In this document: one piece after another, positions 17,430 to 24,657 of the stretch
Numbering within the stretch: the stretch's first letter is position 1
How the letters are laid out: each line of letters starts with the position of its first letter
Assembly: GCF_030167905.1 (NCBI RefSeq)
Contig: NZ_JARGNA010000002.1
Coordinates: 124,001-188,000, forward strand
Length of the DNA: 64,000 nucleotides
Direction: 5' to 3'
Source of the DNA: Flavobacterium terrisoli
Lineage (GTDB): Bacteria > Bacteroidota > Bacteroidia > Flavobacteriales > Flavobacteriaceae
Notes under the pieces: model-generated
What the model was told of the DNA's origin: nothing
The model's database searches: none
The model's input: the letters and a program-made list of their open reading frames with translations, nothing else
Position numbers and translations under genes: made by a program

Positions 17430-17464
17430 TTTATCAACAAATGGCCGAAGTTATCAACAAATTT
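17430..17464 (+). repeat. two TTATCAACA (DnaA-box-like) sequences upstream of the HU gene
   Basis: TTTATCAACAAATGG and GTTATCAACAAATTT carry two copies of TTATCAACA, one base from the DnaA box TTATCCACA, within about 25 bases upstream of the HU promoter. They may be an operator or chance; the second copy is AT-rich enough that chance is a serious alternative. Confidence 0.35.
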
Positions 17465-17485
17465 TTGAAAAAAACCCGAAAACGC

Positions 17486-17515
17486 TTGCACAGTAAGGAA
17501 TTCCTATTAAATTTG
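17486..17515 (+). promoter_or_regulatory. promoter of the HU-like gene
   Basis: TTG at 17486-17488 and TAAATTTG at 17508-17515 with 19 bases between: a near-perfect Bacteroidota promoter, 45 bases before the HU start. Confidence 0.75.
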
Positions 17516-17559
17516 TTATCATTAACAAAATGTTTAACCAACAATTAATAACTAACATT

Positions 17560-17832
17560 ATGAACAAATCAGAATTAATCGATGCAATTGCAGCTGACGC
17601 TGGAATCACAAAAGCTGCTGCAAAATTAGCTTTAGAATCATTTTTAGGAAATGTAGGTGGTACTTTGAAAAAAGGTGGAAGAGTATCTTTAGTAGGTTTC
17701 GGTTCTTGGTCAGTATCTAAAAGAGCTGCAAGAGACGGAAGAAATCCTCAAACAGGAAAAACTATCAAAATCGCTGCTAAAAATGTAGTTAAATTCAAAG
17801 CTGGTGCTGAATTAGACGGAGCAGTAAACTAA
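17560..17832 (+). CDS. HU family DNA-binding protein
   Basis: A 90-residue histone-like protein starting at the ATG at 17560 ('MNKSELIDAIAADAGITKAAAKLALESFLG'); an upstream in-frame ATG at 17530 would add ten unusual residues and lies too close to the promoter. The signature 'GFGSWSVSKRAARDGRNPQTGKTIKIAAKNVVKFKAG' shows the beta-arm that grips the minor groove. It compacts the nucleoid as a homodimer. Single-gene unit with its own promoter and terminator; probably highly expressed. Confidence 0.96.
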   Translation: MNKSELIDAIAADAGITKAAAKLALESFLGNVGGTLKKGGRVSLVGFGSWSVSKRAARDGRNPQTGKTIKIAAKNVVKFKAGAELDGAVN

Positions 17833-17858
17833 TTAATTAGTTCTTCTGATATACAAAA

Positions 17859-17886
17859 ACCACATCGTTTGATGTGGTTTTTTTGT
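17859..17886 (+). terminator. terminator of the HU-like gene
   Basis: AACCACATC-GTTT-GATGTGGTT is a nine-pair stem (17859-17880) followed by a T-run. Confidence 0.88.
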
Positions 17887-17952
17887 TTTTAGACCAAAAA
17901 AATTAGCTTTTTTAAATCCTTTTTCTTAGTTTTAATAAAAATTAGCTGAAAA

Positions 17953-18513
17953 ATGATTTCGGAAAAATTACAAAAAGGTCAATTATTAATAGCTGAACCA
18001 TCTATTATTGGCGATTTGTCTTTTAACAGATCTGTAATTTTGTTGGCTGATCATAATGATGAAGGTTCGGTGGGTTTTATTTTGAATAAACCGCTGAAAT
18101 ACACCATCAAAGATTTACTTCCGGAAATTGATGCCAAATTTAAAATCTACAATGGCGGTCCGGTGGAACAGGACAATTTATACTTCATCCACAATGTTCC
18201 TCATTTGATTCCAAACAGCATTGAAATATCTAGCGGTATTTTTTGGGGTGGCGATTTTGAATTGACCAAAGACCTAATCAATAAAGGATTACTCAAGAAG
18301 AAAAACATTCGTTTCTTTTTGGGATATACCGGTTGGGATTCGGAACAATTGGAAACCGAAATGCAGTCCAGCTCCTGGATATTGACCAAAAATGTTTATG
18401 AAAATAAAATTTTAGGCAAAGCTTCGGTTCACTTCTGGAAAGAAAAAATCATTGAATTGGGCGGCGAATACCTTATCTGGTCGAACGCCCCTGAAAATCC
18501 TATCTTAAACTAA
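17953..18513 (+). CDS. YqgE/AlgH family protein
   Basis: A 186-residue protein of the YqgE/AlgH family (DUF179): 'KGQLLIAEPSIIGDLSFNRSVILLADHNDEGSVGFILNKPL' at the N terminus, 'YNGGPVEQDNLYFIHN' in the middle and 'FLGYTGWDSEQLETEM' toward the end. The family has no settled biochemical role. It overlaps the convergent aminotransferase gene by four bases at the stop. Confidence 0.93.
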   Translation: MISEKLQKGQLLIAEPSIIGDLSFNRSVILLADHNDEGSVGFILNKPLKYTIKDLLPEIDAKFKIYNGGPVEQDNLYFIHNVPHLIPNSIEISSGIFWGGDFELTKDLINKGLLKKKNIRFFLGYTGWDSEQLETEMQSSSWILTKNVYENKILGKASVHFWKEKIIELGGEYLIWSNAPENPILN

Positions 18514-19346
18514 ACGGCTATCGCCTGATTTAGTTTTTCCAACAATTCGTTAGACAATTTGGCTTCAAATTCCTTTTTACGGTATTTTGTTATCGGCTGG
18601 ATTCCCATAATCACATTTGTAATAAACAATTCATCCGCTTTCTGAAGGTCAAAAGGCGAAATTTCCTTTTCTATCAACTCAATACCCTCAACATCCTTCG
18701 CTAATTTCAGGATTTGTTTTCTCATAATACCATTCAGGCATCCTTCTGCAATTGGCGGAGTTACCAGCTGATTGTTCATCAGCATAAACAGATTTCCATT
18801 GGTCGCTTCTATGACATTTTTGTCTTCATTGATGAGCAGACAGGAATCCAGTTGATTCTCCTGAGCAAAAATACTGGCGGTAATCTGGATGATTTTATTG
18901 TTGGTTTTCAGCGTGGAAAGCAATTGTTTGGTGACTACAAAGTCTTTATACAAATCGACTTCGAAAGATTTATCTGCAATCGAATATACTTTATTCTGCA
19001 ACGCATTGGCCTGAATAACAAAGGAAACCGAATTGTCTGTAGGTGAATAAAAACCGCCTTCGTTTCTAAAAACGGTCAGTCTTACACGAGCAGAATCTTG
19101 TATGTTTTGCTGGTTTACCAGGCCCAAAATCTGACTCTCCAGATACTCAAAAGTAAACGACATAGGGATTTGCATTCTGATAATTCTCATCGAGGCCAAC
19201 AACCTGAAATAATGATCTTCAAAGAATAAAATCTTGTTATCAACCACTTTTAAGGTTTCAAAAACGCCGTCACCGTAAAGAAATGACCGATTGGAAACCG
19301 TTAATTGCAATTCAGAGTCCTGTATATCCCCATTAAAATTTATCAT
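18510..19346 (-). CDS. class IV aminotransferase (BCAT/4-amino-4-deoxychorismate lyase type)
   Basis: A 278-residue PLP-dependent fold-type IV enzyme. It starts 'MINFNGDIQDSELQLTVSNRSFLYGDGVFETLKV', the classical GDGVFET motif. A Lys in 'LSTLKTNNKIIQ' is the likely PLP lysine, and 'EATNGNLFMLMNNQLVTPPIAEGCLNGIMR' binds the cofactor phosphate. Members include PabC, IlvE and Dat, which sequence alone does not separate; the short 278 aa and motif wording lean to PabC-like. No folate or branched-chain genes are adjacent. Confidence 0.9.
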   Translation of the reverse strand: MINFNGDIQDSELQLTVSNRSFLYGDGVFETLKVVDNKILFFEDHYFRLLASMRIIRMQIPMSFTFEYLESQILGLVNQQNIQDSARVRLTVFRNEGGFYSPTDNSVSFVIQANALQNKVYSIADKSFEVDLYKDFVVTKQLLSTLKTNNKIIQITASIFAQENQLDSCLLINEDKNVIEATNGNLFMLMNNQLVTPPIAEGCLNGIMRKQILKLAKDVEGIELIEKEISPFDLQKADELFITNVIMGIQPITKYRKKEFEAKLSNELLEKLNQAIAV

Positions 19347-19397
19347 AAAAAAATCCCGTTAAAAAACGGGACAAATATAACTTTAAAAAAGATGATT

Positions 19398-19790
19398 TTA
19401 TATAGAACCAATCACATGTTTTAAGTCGGACACCTGATTTTCCCATAAAAGTTTAGACTCTTCCAATTCGTCTTCTATGGCATAATCAACGACCATTAAT
19501 GATACATCTTTGGTGATTTCATCTTCCAGAATTCTCAATTCAAAGTAATAATCGGTATCTTTTTTATTGTCATCGACCCATTTAAACTTTACTTTCTCTC
19601 CTGTTTTTTTAGATGCCAGCCTGGCATTTTCCTCGACATCATCCCAAATAAAGGTAAAGAATTCACCTCTGGAATTCACATTATCTGCAAACCATTCCTG
19701 CAATCCTGAAGGAGTTGAAATATATTGATACAATAATTGAGGTGAAGAATTCAAAGGAAACTCAAGCTCATAACGTATTTTACTATCCAT
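19398..19790 (-). CDS. START-like domain (SRPBCC/AHSA1-type) protein
   Basis: A 130-residue single-domain protein of the helix-grip fold. 'YELEFPLNSSPQLLYQYISTPSGLQEWFADNV' is the standard N-terminal strand and helices, followed by the 'KVKFKWVD' strand region and a long C-terminal helix ('ESKLLWENQVSDLKHVIG'). It is a small-ligand or chaperone-cofactor type fold; the ligand is unknown. Such START-like proteins are common single genes in Flavobacteria. Confidence 0.87.
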   Translation of the reverse strand: MDSKIRYELEFPLNSSPQLLYQYISTPSGLQEWFADNVNSRGEFFTFIWDDVEENARLASKKTGEKVKFKWVDDNKKDTDYYFELRILEDEITKDVSLMVVDYAIEDELEESKLLWENQVSDLKHVIGSI

Positions 19791-19877
19791 GATGTGAACA
19801 AATTTTTTGGAAATATATAGAATATAAAATCAAAAAAAAAACGTTTTTTGAAAATAAAAAAAATAACTAATATTAGT

Positions 19878-19907
19878 TTGCAGCCAATAATTTTAATTTT
19901 ATATTTG
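19878..19907 (+). promoter_or_regulatory. promoter of the tRNA-Met gene
   Basis: TTG at 19878-19880 and TATATTTG at 19900-19907, 19 bases apart: a full match to the Bacteroidota consensus, 28 bases before the tRNA. Confidence 0.8.
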
Positions 19908-19935
19908 CACCCGCATTCAGGGAATGCTTCATCAT

Positions 19936-20009
19936 GGCGAGGTAGCTCAGTCGGTTAGAGCGCAGGATTCATAACCCTGAGGTCGGGAGTTCAAATCTCC
20001 CTCTCGCTA
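19936..20009 (+). tRNA. tRNA-Met (anticodon CAT), island insertion site
   Basis: The 74 bases begin GGCGAGGTAGCTCAGT. They fold with acceptor, D (GCTC/GAGC), anticodon (loop TTCATAA, anticodon CAT), AGGTC variable loop and T arm (GGGAG/CTCCC, loop TTCAAAT). The CCA end is not encoded. There is an A-C mismatch at 31-39 in the anticodon stem and G-T pairs at 1-72 and 7-66. It lacks the three G-C pairs of an initiator anticodon stem, so it is probably elongator Met (a CAT-Ile2 tRNA is possible). The 3' half is repeated at 39828, so this half was supplied by the integrated element. Confidence 0.93.
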
Positions 20010-20020
20010 CAAAATTTAAA
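19967..20020 (+). repeat. attL, 54-bp direct repeat in the tRNA-Met 3' half
   Basis: The segment from the anticodon stem (ATTCATAACCCTGAGGTCG...) through the tRNA end to ACAAAATTTAAA matches 39828-39881 at 52 of 54 bases. The two differences are at T-stem positions 50 and 64, which pair with each other (G-C here, A-T at the right copy), so the arm stays paired in both. Confidence 0.93.
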
Positions 20021-20033
20021 AATAGGAAAATCA

Positions 20034-20063
20034 ACGGTTTAGTGTACTCTAAACCGTTTTTTT
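20034..20063 (+). terminator. element-supplied terminator behind the tRNA
   Basis: ACGGTTTAG and CTAAACCGT pair across a six-base loop (20034-20057) followed by seven T. The loop includes TGTACT, so GTGTACT (inverse of the AGTACAC repeat) sits within it. It replaces the tRNA's original terminator, which is at 39880-39907. The T-run ends exactly at the ATG at 20064. Confidence 0.82.
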
Positions 20064-21413
20064 ATGTCCAAAATTTTTTTAAATTTACAGAGAGTACACG
20101 ATTTAGTACACGATTTCAAAACCATTTACTACACTAAACTGTTGAAAAAAAAGAACTTTTCTTCTCCAAAAATATTTACCGGTGGTGTAGATGTTTTGCA
20201 ATGGAATAAACTTAGTAAAGAAGAAAAAGAAAAAGCCCTAGCCAAAAGTTGGTATATTTACTACAGTTGTAGAGATGAAAAGACAGGCAAACTCAAAAGA
20301 ATGCCTAATATAAAAGGTGATGCAAATAAGCTAAAAACAAAAAATGAAAGGATTGCATACCTAAATACCATGAGAAGTGGACTTGAGTTTCTTCTCGAAA
20401 GTGAAGAATTGATTCCGTACGGTAATAATGATATAGAGCAATTCTTTAACAAAATACAAACTGGCAATTCTGAGCATTGCAATACTAGTATTGCAAAACC
20501 TTCTACAAATATTCCAATACCCGAAATTCTATCAATCAAAGAAGCCTTTGAATTTGCTTTAAATATCAAAAAAAACACAATTAGAGATACTTCATTTAAA
20601 AACTTTGAATTGAGAATTAGAAAGTTTAGAAAGGCATTAGATGAAAATAAGCCTATAACTGACATAACCAAAAAGGTTATGAATGATTATTTGAATGAAG
20701 TACTGATTAATTCGAGTGCTAGAAATAGAAATAATACAAGAGCAGACCTTAGTTCACTATTTCAAGTGTTAGAGGACAATGAAATAATTACAGATAACAT
20801 AGCTAAAAAAATAAATGTTTTAAAATCCAATCCAGAGAGGAATAAAACTTATACCTCTGAAATGCAAAAAGACATTTATTCTTTTCTTGAAAAAAACGAC
20901 CAGATACTTTTACTATTCATAAAATTTGTTTCCTACAACTTTTTACGACCAATAGAAGTTTGTGAGTTGAAGATTAAAGACATTGATTTAATTGGCAAAA
21001 GGATTTATTTGAGAACTAAAAATAAGGCTGTTAAAATCAAAATCATCCCCGAAATATTGATTAATGATTTACCCGATTTATCTAAATGCAATCCCGATAG
21101 TTTCCTCTTCACTCCTACTGGTTTCGGTCAAGACTGGATTACAGAACCAAACAATAAAAGAGATTACTTCTCAAAACGATTTAAAGAAGTTGTAAAAACA
21201 CATTTTAATCTCAACAAAGATTACGGAATGTATAGTTTCAGGCATACTTTCATTACTAAATTGTATAGAGAAATGCGTAAAAGTAGCTCACAGTTTGAAA
21301 CTAAAAGTAAATTGATGCTTATCACAGGGCATTCTACAATGTCTGCATTAGAAAAATATTTAAGAGACATTGATGCTGAACTTCCTGAGGATTATTCAAA
21401 TTTATTAAAGTAG
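20064..21413 (+). CDS. int: tyrosine recombinase (integrase) of the island
   Basis: Up to 449 residues. Arg in 'NFLRPIEVCELKIKDID', 'YSFRHTFITKLY' (RHxF box), 'ITGHSTMSALEKYLRDI' with the nucleophile Tyr: the RHRHY set. A SAM-like core-binding domain ('ALNIKKNTIRDTSFKNF...') precedes it, and an N-terminal Bacteroidota integrase region ('LSKEEKEKALAKSWYIYYSCRD') lies before that. The start is uncertain. ATG at 20064 is directly after a terminator and makes the 12-bp repeats coding ('VHDLVHDF'), whereas TTG at 20142 would leave them as upstream arm sites. After excision, sequence from the right end would lie upstream and could supply the promoter. Confidence 0.93.
   Translation: MSKIFLNLQRVHDLVHDFKTIYYTKLLKKKNFSSPKIFTGGVDVLQWNKLSKEEKEKALAKSWYIYYSCRDEKTGKLKRMPNIKGDANKLKTKNERIAYLNTMRSGLEFLLESEELIPYGNNDIEQFFNKIQTGNSEHCNTSIAKPSTNIPIPEILSIKEAFEFALNIKKNTIRDTSFKNFELRIRKFRKALDENKPITDITKKVMNDYLNEVLINSSARNRNNTRADLSSLFQVLEDNEIITDNIAKKINVLKSNPERNKTYTSEMQKDIYSFLEKNDQILLLFIKFVSYNFLRPIEVCELKIKDIDLIGKRIYLRTKNKAVKIKIIPEILINDLPDLSKCNPDSFLFTPTGFGQDWITEPNNKRDYFSKRFKEVVKTHFNLNKDYGMYSFRHTFITKLYREMRKSSSQFETKSKLMLITGHSTMSALEKYLRDIDAELPEDYSNLLK
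20093..20116 (+). repeat. left tandem 12-bp repeats (AGTACACGATTT x2), probable integrase arm sites
   Basis: Two perfect back-to-back copies of AGTACACGATTT (20093-20104, 20105-20116). The right end of the island has the same pair in the same orientation, with the first copy degenerate (39759-39782). An inverted GTGTACT is in the terminator loop at 20042-20048. Location near both att sites, tandem arrangement and length fit arm-type binding sites for the integrase's N-terminal domain; this is inference. Confidence 0.72.
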
Positions 21414-21420
21414 CCTTAGT

Positions 21421-21458
21421 CATACTTGCAAGCTTGTAAACCATACTTGCAAGTATGG
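21421..21458. repeat. CATACTTGCAAG direct half-site followed by 18-bp palindrome
   Basis: CATACTTGCAAG at 21421-21432 is repeated inside the perfect palindrome CCATACTTGCAAGTATGG (21441-21458), spaced 21 bases. It looks like an operator for a dimeric regulator, or a hairpin after int; there is no T-run. Confidence 0.6.
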
Positions 21459-21500
21459 CTATATTTGAGATTCACTATTATTAATATTATATTACTTTTT

Positions 21501-21706
21501 AGCGTTGCAATAGCGTTGGAGCACACTGTTTTCAGGGGTTAGAGAATGTATTTTTTTAAATAATTTAGAAATTGCATTGTTAGCGTTGCAAAAGCGTTAA
21601 TGCGCTTTTCAACGGTAGCGTTGAAATAGCGTTGAAGTGCTATGTTATGGGATTAAAATACATCTATAAACTATAGTAAACGGCATAGTCTAGCGTTGCA
21701 ACGCTA
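21501..21706 (+). repeat. AGCGTTG iteron array
   Basis: AGCGTTG copies begin at 21501, 21512, 21582, 21593 (last base A), 21617, 21628 and 21692. The first six form three direct pairs, each with start-to-start spacing of 11 bp, about one DNA helical turn. The last forms the perfect palindrome TAGCGTTGCAACGCTA (21691-21706). The 11-bp phasing within all three pairs argues for a protein-binding array. Confidence 0.7.
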
Positions 21707-21717
21707 TATTATATATA

Positions 21718-21778
21718 ATTGCAATTTCACAATAGGCATTGCAATCCAACACATTAATCATTGCAATACAATTGCAAT
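21718..21778. repeat. four ATTGCAAT palindromic octamers
   Basis: ATTGCAAT occurs at 21718, 21738, 21760 and 21771. The octamer is its own reverse complement. It may be a second class of binding site next to the AGCGTTG array, but the background is very AT-rich. Confidence 0.55.
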
Positions 21779-22000
21779 AGCATCAATACGTTTTGCAAAC
21801 ACACTCAATGTACTTTTCAAACTGTTAAAAATTAAAGACAAAATCCATTTATATAATACTATTCTTTAGTATTTTTAGAGTTTAAAATCCTTAACTATTT
21901 GCAATGCCTATATTTCAGAATTCTGTAATAGTTATGTATAGTTTAAAGAAGAAGATATCTAAAGAGTAGTTTTAATACATTAGATAGATTAAAGATAGAT

Positions 22001-22041
<41 letters not shown>

Positions 22042-22233
22042 TAAAGATATATTAGATAGATATATTAAATAGATTAAAGATATATTAGATAGATATATTA
22101 GACATATTAGATATATATTAAATAAATAATAAATAAAGAAAGCTATATATATCAATAGATTAAGAGAGAAAGAAGTGATGTTCGCCTCATTAATGCGGTA
22201 AACATAATAAAGTTATAAACAAATTTTGGTTAT

Positions 22234-23235
22234 ATGAAAGATTTGACAGCGTCAAACATTGACAGACAGAACATTTTAAACAATAATGAAGTACTAGATA
22301 CTATACAAGAGCATCTAGGTATTTCAGGTATGCTCTTTAAAGATGAATATAGATTTACCAAAAATCAAATTTCAGAGTTCTATCAAATAGACACTGCAAC
22401 AATAGACAGGTATTTAGAAGGTAATGAAAATGAACTAAAACATAATGGTTATGTAGTTATTAAAGGAAAAGCATTAAAAGAATTTAAGGAACAATTTGGT
22501 GGAGTAACGAACCTGTCTAGTAAAACTCCACAATTGGGGCTATTTAACTTTAGGGCATTTCTAAATTTAGGAATGTTATTAGTTGAAAGCGAAATGGCAA
22601 AAGCCATTAGAAGTAAAATCCTAGACATTGTAATTGATAGCTTAAATTATAAATCAGGTGGGTCAACTAAATACATCAATCAAAGAGATGAAGACTTTTT
22701 AAACTCTATTCTTAAAGAGCCTTATTACAGAAAAGAGTTTACTAATGCTTTGAATAAGTATTTAGATTTAGGAAATTTCAAATATTCATACTATACAGAC
22801 AAAATCTATAAATGTATATTTTATGAAAATGCAGTAGAATACAAAAGAATATTAAATCTTGAAGAAACAGAAAATGTTCGAGATACAATGTATGCAGAAA
22901 TATTAAAGCTTATTGCATCTTATGAAACTGGTTTGGCTCATGAAATGGAAAGACTTTCTAATGACTTAAACAGAAAACTTACTAAAGATGAAATGAACAC
23001 TTTGTTAGAAAGTTTTTCAAAACATCCATTATACAAACCATTAATTGAAGATGCAAGAACCAAAATGGCAAGTAGAGATTATGGTTTCAGGAGAGTTTTA
23101 CATGAAAACCTAGAACATTATATTGATAGTGTCTCAAAATCTGATTTCGATAGATTTTTAGGAGAAAAAAGTAAAACTATTGAGGAAAGAATAGATGAAA
23201 ATATTGATGTTTTTAAACGCTTAAAAAACCGATAA
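22234..23235 (+). CDS. RhuM-like DNA-binding protein, probable antitoxin of the Doc pair
   Basis: A 333-residue protein. An N-terminal helix-turn-helix (about 35-85: 'EYRFTKNQISEFYQIDTATIDRYLEGNENELKHNGYVVI') matches the RhuM/virulence family that commonly precedes Fic/Doc genes. The following ~240 residues are helical and mostly Lys/Glu-rich, with a conserved-looking 'GVTNLSSKTPQLGLFNFRAFLNLGMLLVESEMAKAIRSKI' stretch. The Doc start codon follows its stop with no gap. By context it should neutralise or repress the toxin; direct antitoxin activity is inference. Confidence 0.8.
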   Translation: MKDLTASNIDRQNILNNNEVLDTIQEHLGISGMLFKDEYRFTKNQISEFYQIDTATIDRYLEGNENELKHNGYVVIKGKALKEFKEQFGGVTNLSSKTPQLGLFNFRAFLNLGMLLVESEMAKAIRSKILDIVIDSLNYKSGGSTKYINQRDEDFLNSILKEPYYRKEFTNALNKYLDLGNFKYSYYTDKIYKCIFYENAVEYKRILNLEETENVRDTMYAEILKLIASYETGLAHEMERLSNDLNRKLTKDEMNTLLESFSKHPLYKPLIEDARTKMASRDYGFRRVLHENLEHYIDSVSKSDFDRFLGEKSKTIEERIDENIDVFKRLKNR

Positions 23236-23679
23236 ATGGCATATTTATATTTTGATATTGAACATGCTATTAATCAACATGATTATATAATCCAACACTC
23301 AGGTGGATTACAAGGCATAAAAGATAGAGGTCATTTAGAGGCAACTTTAGATTTTGTCAAAAGCGATGATTATTACCCAACTATTGAGGAAAAAGCAACC
23401 TACCTTTTCTATGCTCTGAATAAAAACCACACATTTAATGATGGAAATAAAAGGTCTTCAATTATTCTAACTGCTTACTTTTTTCAAATAAATGGTTTAG
23501 GTTTCATAGTAGGTCGATTTATGAGGGAAATTGAAAATATTGCTGTTGATGTAGCTGATAATATAATAGATAGAGATTTGTTATTTGAAATTATATCTTC
23601 ATTTATTTATGAAGATGAATTTAGCGAAGATTTGAAATTAAAAATAATTAACGCTAAGTTATTAAAGTTTGACTTCTGA
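23236..23679 (+). CDS. doc: Doc-type (death-on-curing) Fic domain toxin
   Basis: A 147-residue Fic/Doc protein. The catalytic loop 'HTFNDGNKRSS' (about residues 64-74) carries His, Asp, Asn-Lys-Arg of the HxFxDGNKR motif, so it should be active. 'YLYFDIEHAINQHDYIIQHSGGLQGIKDRGHLEATL' is the usual N-terminal helices. Doc of phage P1 phosphorylates EF-Tu, but other Fic proteins AMPylate, and the target is not readable here. Likely an addiction module stabilising the island. Confidence 0.9.
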   Translation: MAYLYFDIEHAINQHDYIIQHSGGLQGIKDRGHLEATLDFVKSDDYYPTIEEKATYLFYALNKNHTFNDGNKRSSIILTAYFFQINGLGFIVGRFMREIENIAVDVADNIIDRDLLFEIISSFIYEDEFSEDLKLKIINAKLLKFDF

Positions 23680-23713
23680 TATTTTCAGAATCTTTTAATT
23701 ACAATTTAAGATA

Positions 23714-24004
23714 ATGATTAAAAAAGAGATAATACAGATTGAAAATGTTTCCGTTGAAGAGTTAACGGAAATCATTTCGGAAAAATTAGTTGCTAAGTTA
23801 GAAATGAGGATTGCAACCCTTATTTCTAGTCAAAACAATGAGGAATTACTAACAAGAACTGAAACTGCAAAGATTTTAAAAGTTGAGTTGACAACTTTAT
23901 GGAGTTGGACAAAAAAAGGAAAGATTACAGCCTACGGTATTGGTAATCGTGTTTATTATAAAAGAGGAGAAATTATGAAAGCTTTAATTTCCTTCAAGCA
24001 TTAA
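23714..24004 (+). CDS. excisionase-like HTH protein
   Basis: A 96-residue protein with a C-terminal winged helix-turn-helix of the excisionase (MerR-like) type: 'LLTRTETAKILKVELTTLWSWTKKGKITAYGIGNRVYYKRGEI' (about 47-89). The N terminus is an acidic helix. In Bacteroidota mobile elements this fold assists integrase-mediated excision. It sits at the head of the cargo block and overlaps no gene; the next ATG is three bases after its stop. Confidence 0.8.
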   Translation: MIKKEIIQIENVSVEELTEIISEKLVAKLEMRIATLISSQNNEELLTRTETAKILKVELTTLWSWTKKGKITAYGIGNRVYYKRGEIMKALISFKH

Positions 24005-24006
24005 GT

Positions 24007-24462
24007 ATGGAAAATGAAATTACAATTTATTTCGATGAACCAAAAAAATTTGAAGCATCTAATATTAGACCTTTAAATGGTTTAGCTGGCTTATATTTCA
24101 TATTTAGTGAATCAATTGATATTCAATACCCTTTTGCAAAATCCAAATTATTATATATTGGCATGAGCGAAAGAAAAACTAACAGCATCGGGAGTAGATT
24201 ACTTAGTCATTTTGATGGTAAATCGAAGAACATTGGTTTAACAAATTATAGAAGAATAGAACCATTATATTTTACCTACATAAATTTTGAAATATTGCAA
24301 AATGTATGGAAATTCAGAATTGAGGACTTGGAAAGCCATTTTATCTCAAACTTTGTTGAAAATTATGGTGTTTACCCTATTTGCAATAATAAAACTGGAC
24401 TAACAGTTTTAGACAAAAAGCAGTCAGGTAATTTAAAAATAGATTGGAAATATTTTAAATAA
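24007..24462 (+). CDS. GIY-YIG-like predicted nuclease
   Basis: A 151-residue protein. 'GLAGLYFIFSE' and 'KLLYIGMSE' with about 25 residues between are the GIY and YIG elements (GLY and YIG here), followed by 'IGSRLLSHF' supplying the catalytic Arg, 'EDLESHFISNFVENYG' with the Glu, and a C-terminal Asn ('PICNNKTGL'). This order fits a single-domain GIY-YIG fold that could cut DNA. The family is divergent, so catalysis is not certain. Immediately between the excisionase-like gene and the SMC-like ATPase operon. Confidence 0.72.
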   Translation: MENEITIYFDEPKKFEASNIRPLNGLAGLYFIFSESIDIQYPFAKSKLLYIGMSERKTNSIGSRLLSHFDGKSKNIGLTNYRRIEPLYFTYINFEILQNVWKFRIEDLESHFISNFVENYGVYPICNNKTGLTVLDKKQSGNLKIDWKYFK

Positions 24463-24468
24463 AAAAGT

Positions 24469-24657
24469 ATGGAAGAGAATGTAAAATCAGGTGAAGAGAT
24501 AGTTAATGATTTTTTCAATTCAATTGAAGAAATTAAAGGCGTTGATGCAAATATTGCAAAGATGTTAGCAACACTTTATAAAGAGGGGAAATTGACCGAT
24601 ATAAATGTGAAAAACGAACTTCAAAAATTAAGAGAGCAAGATGGCAACAAAGATTAA
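24469..24657 (+). CDS. small helical protein upstream of the SMC-like ATPase
   Basis: A 62-residue acidic protein ('EEIVNDFFNSIEEIKGVDANIAKMLATLYKEGKL') with no signal or membrane segment. It overlaps the following ATPase gene by 17 bases, the tight coupling of an obligate partner such as a small accessory subunit. No family recognised. Confidence 0.7.
   Translation: MEENVKSGEEIVNDFFNSIEEIKGVDANIAKMLATLYKEGKLTDINVKNELQKLREQDGNKD

Noticed and set aside
17430..17464. oriC from two DnaA-box-like sequences before the HU gene
   Set aside because: Only two imperfect boxes in AT-rich DNA and no unwinding element; kept as a weak repeat note.
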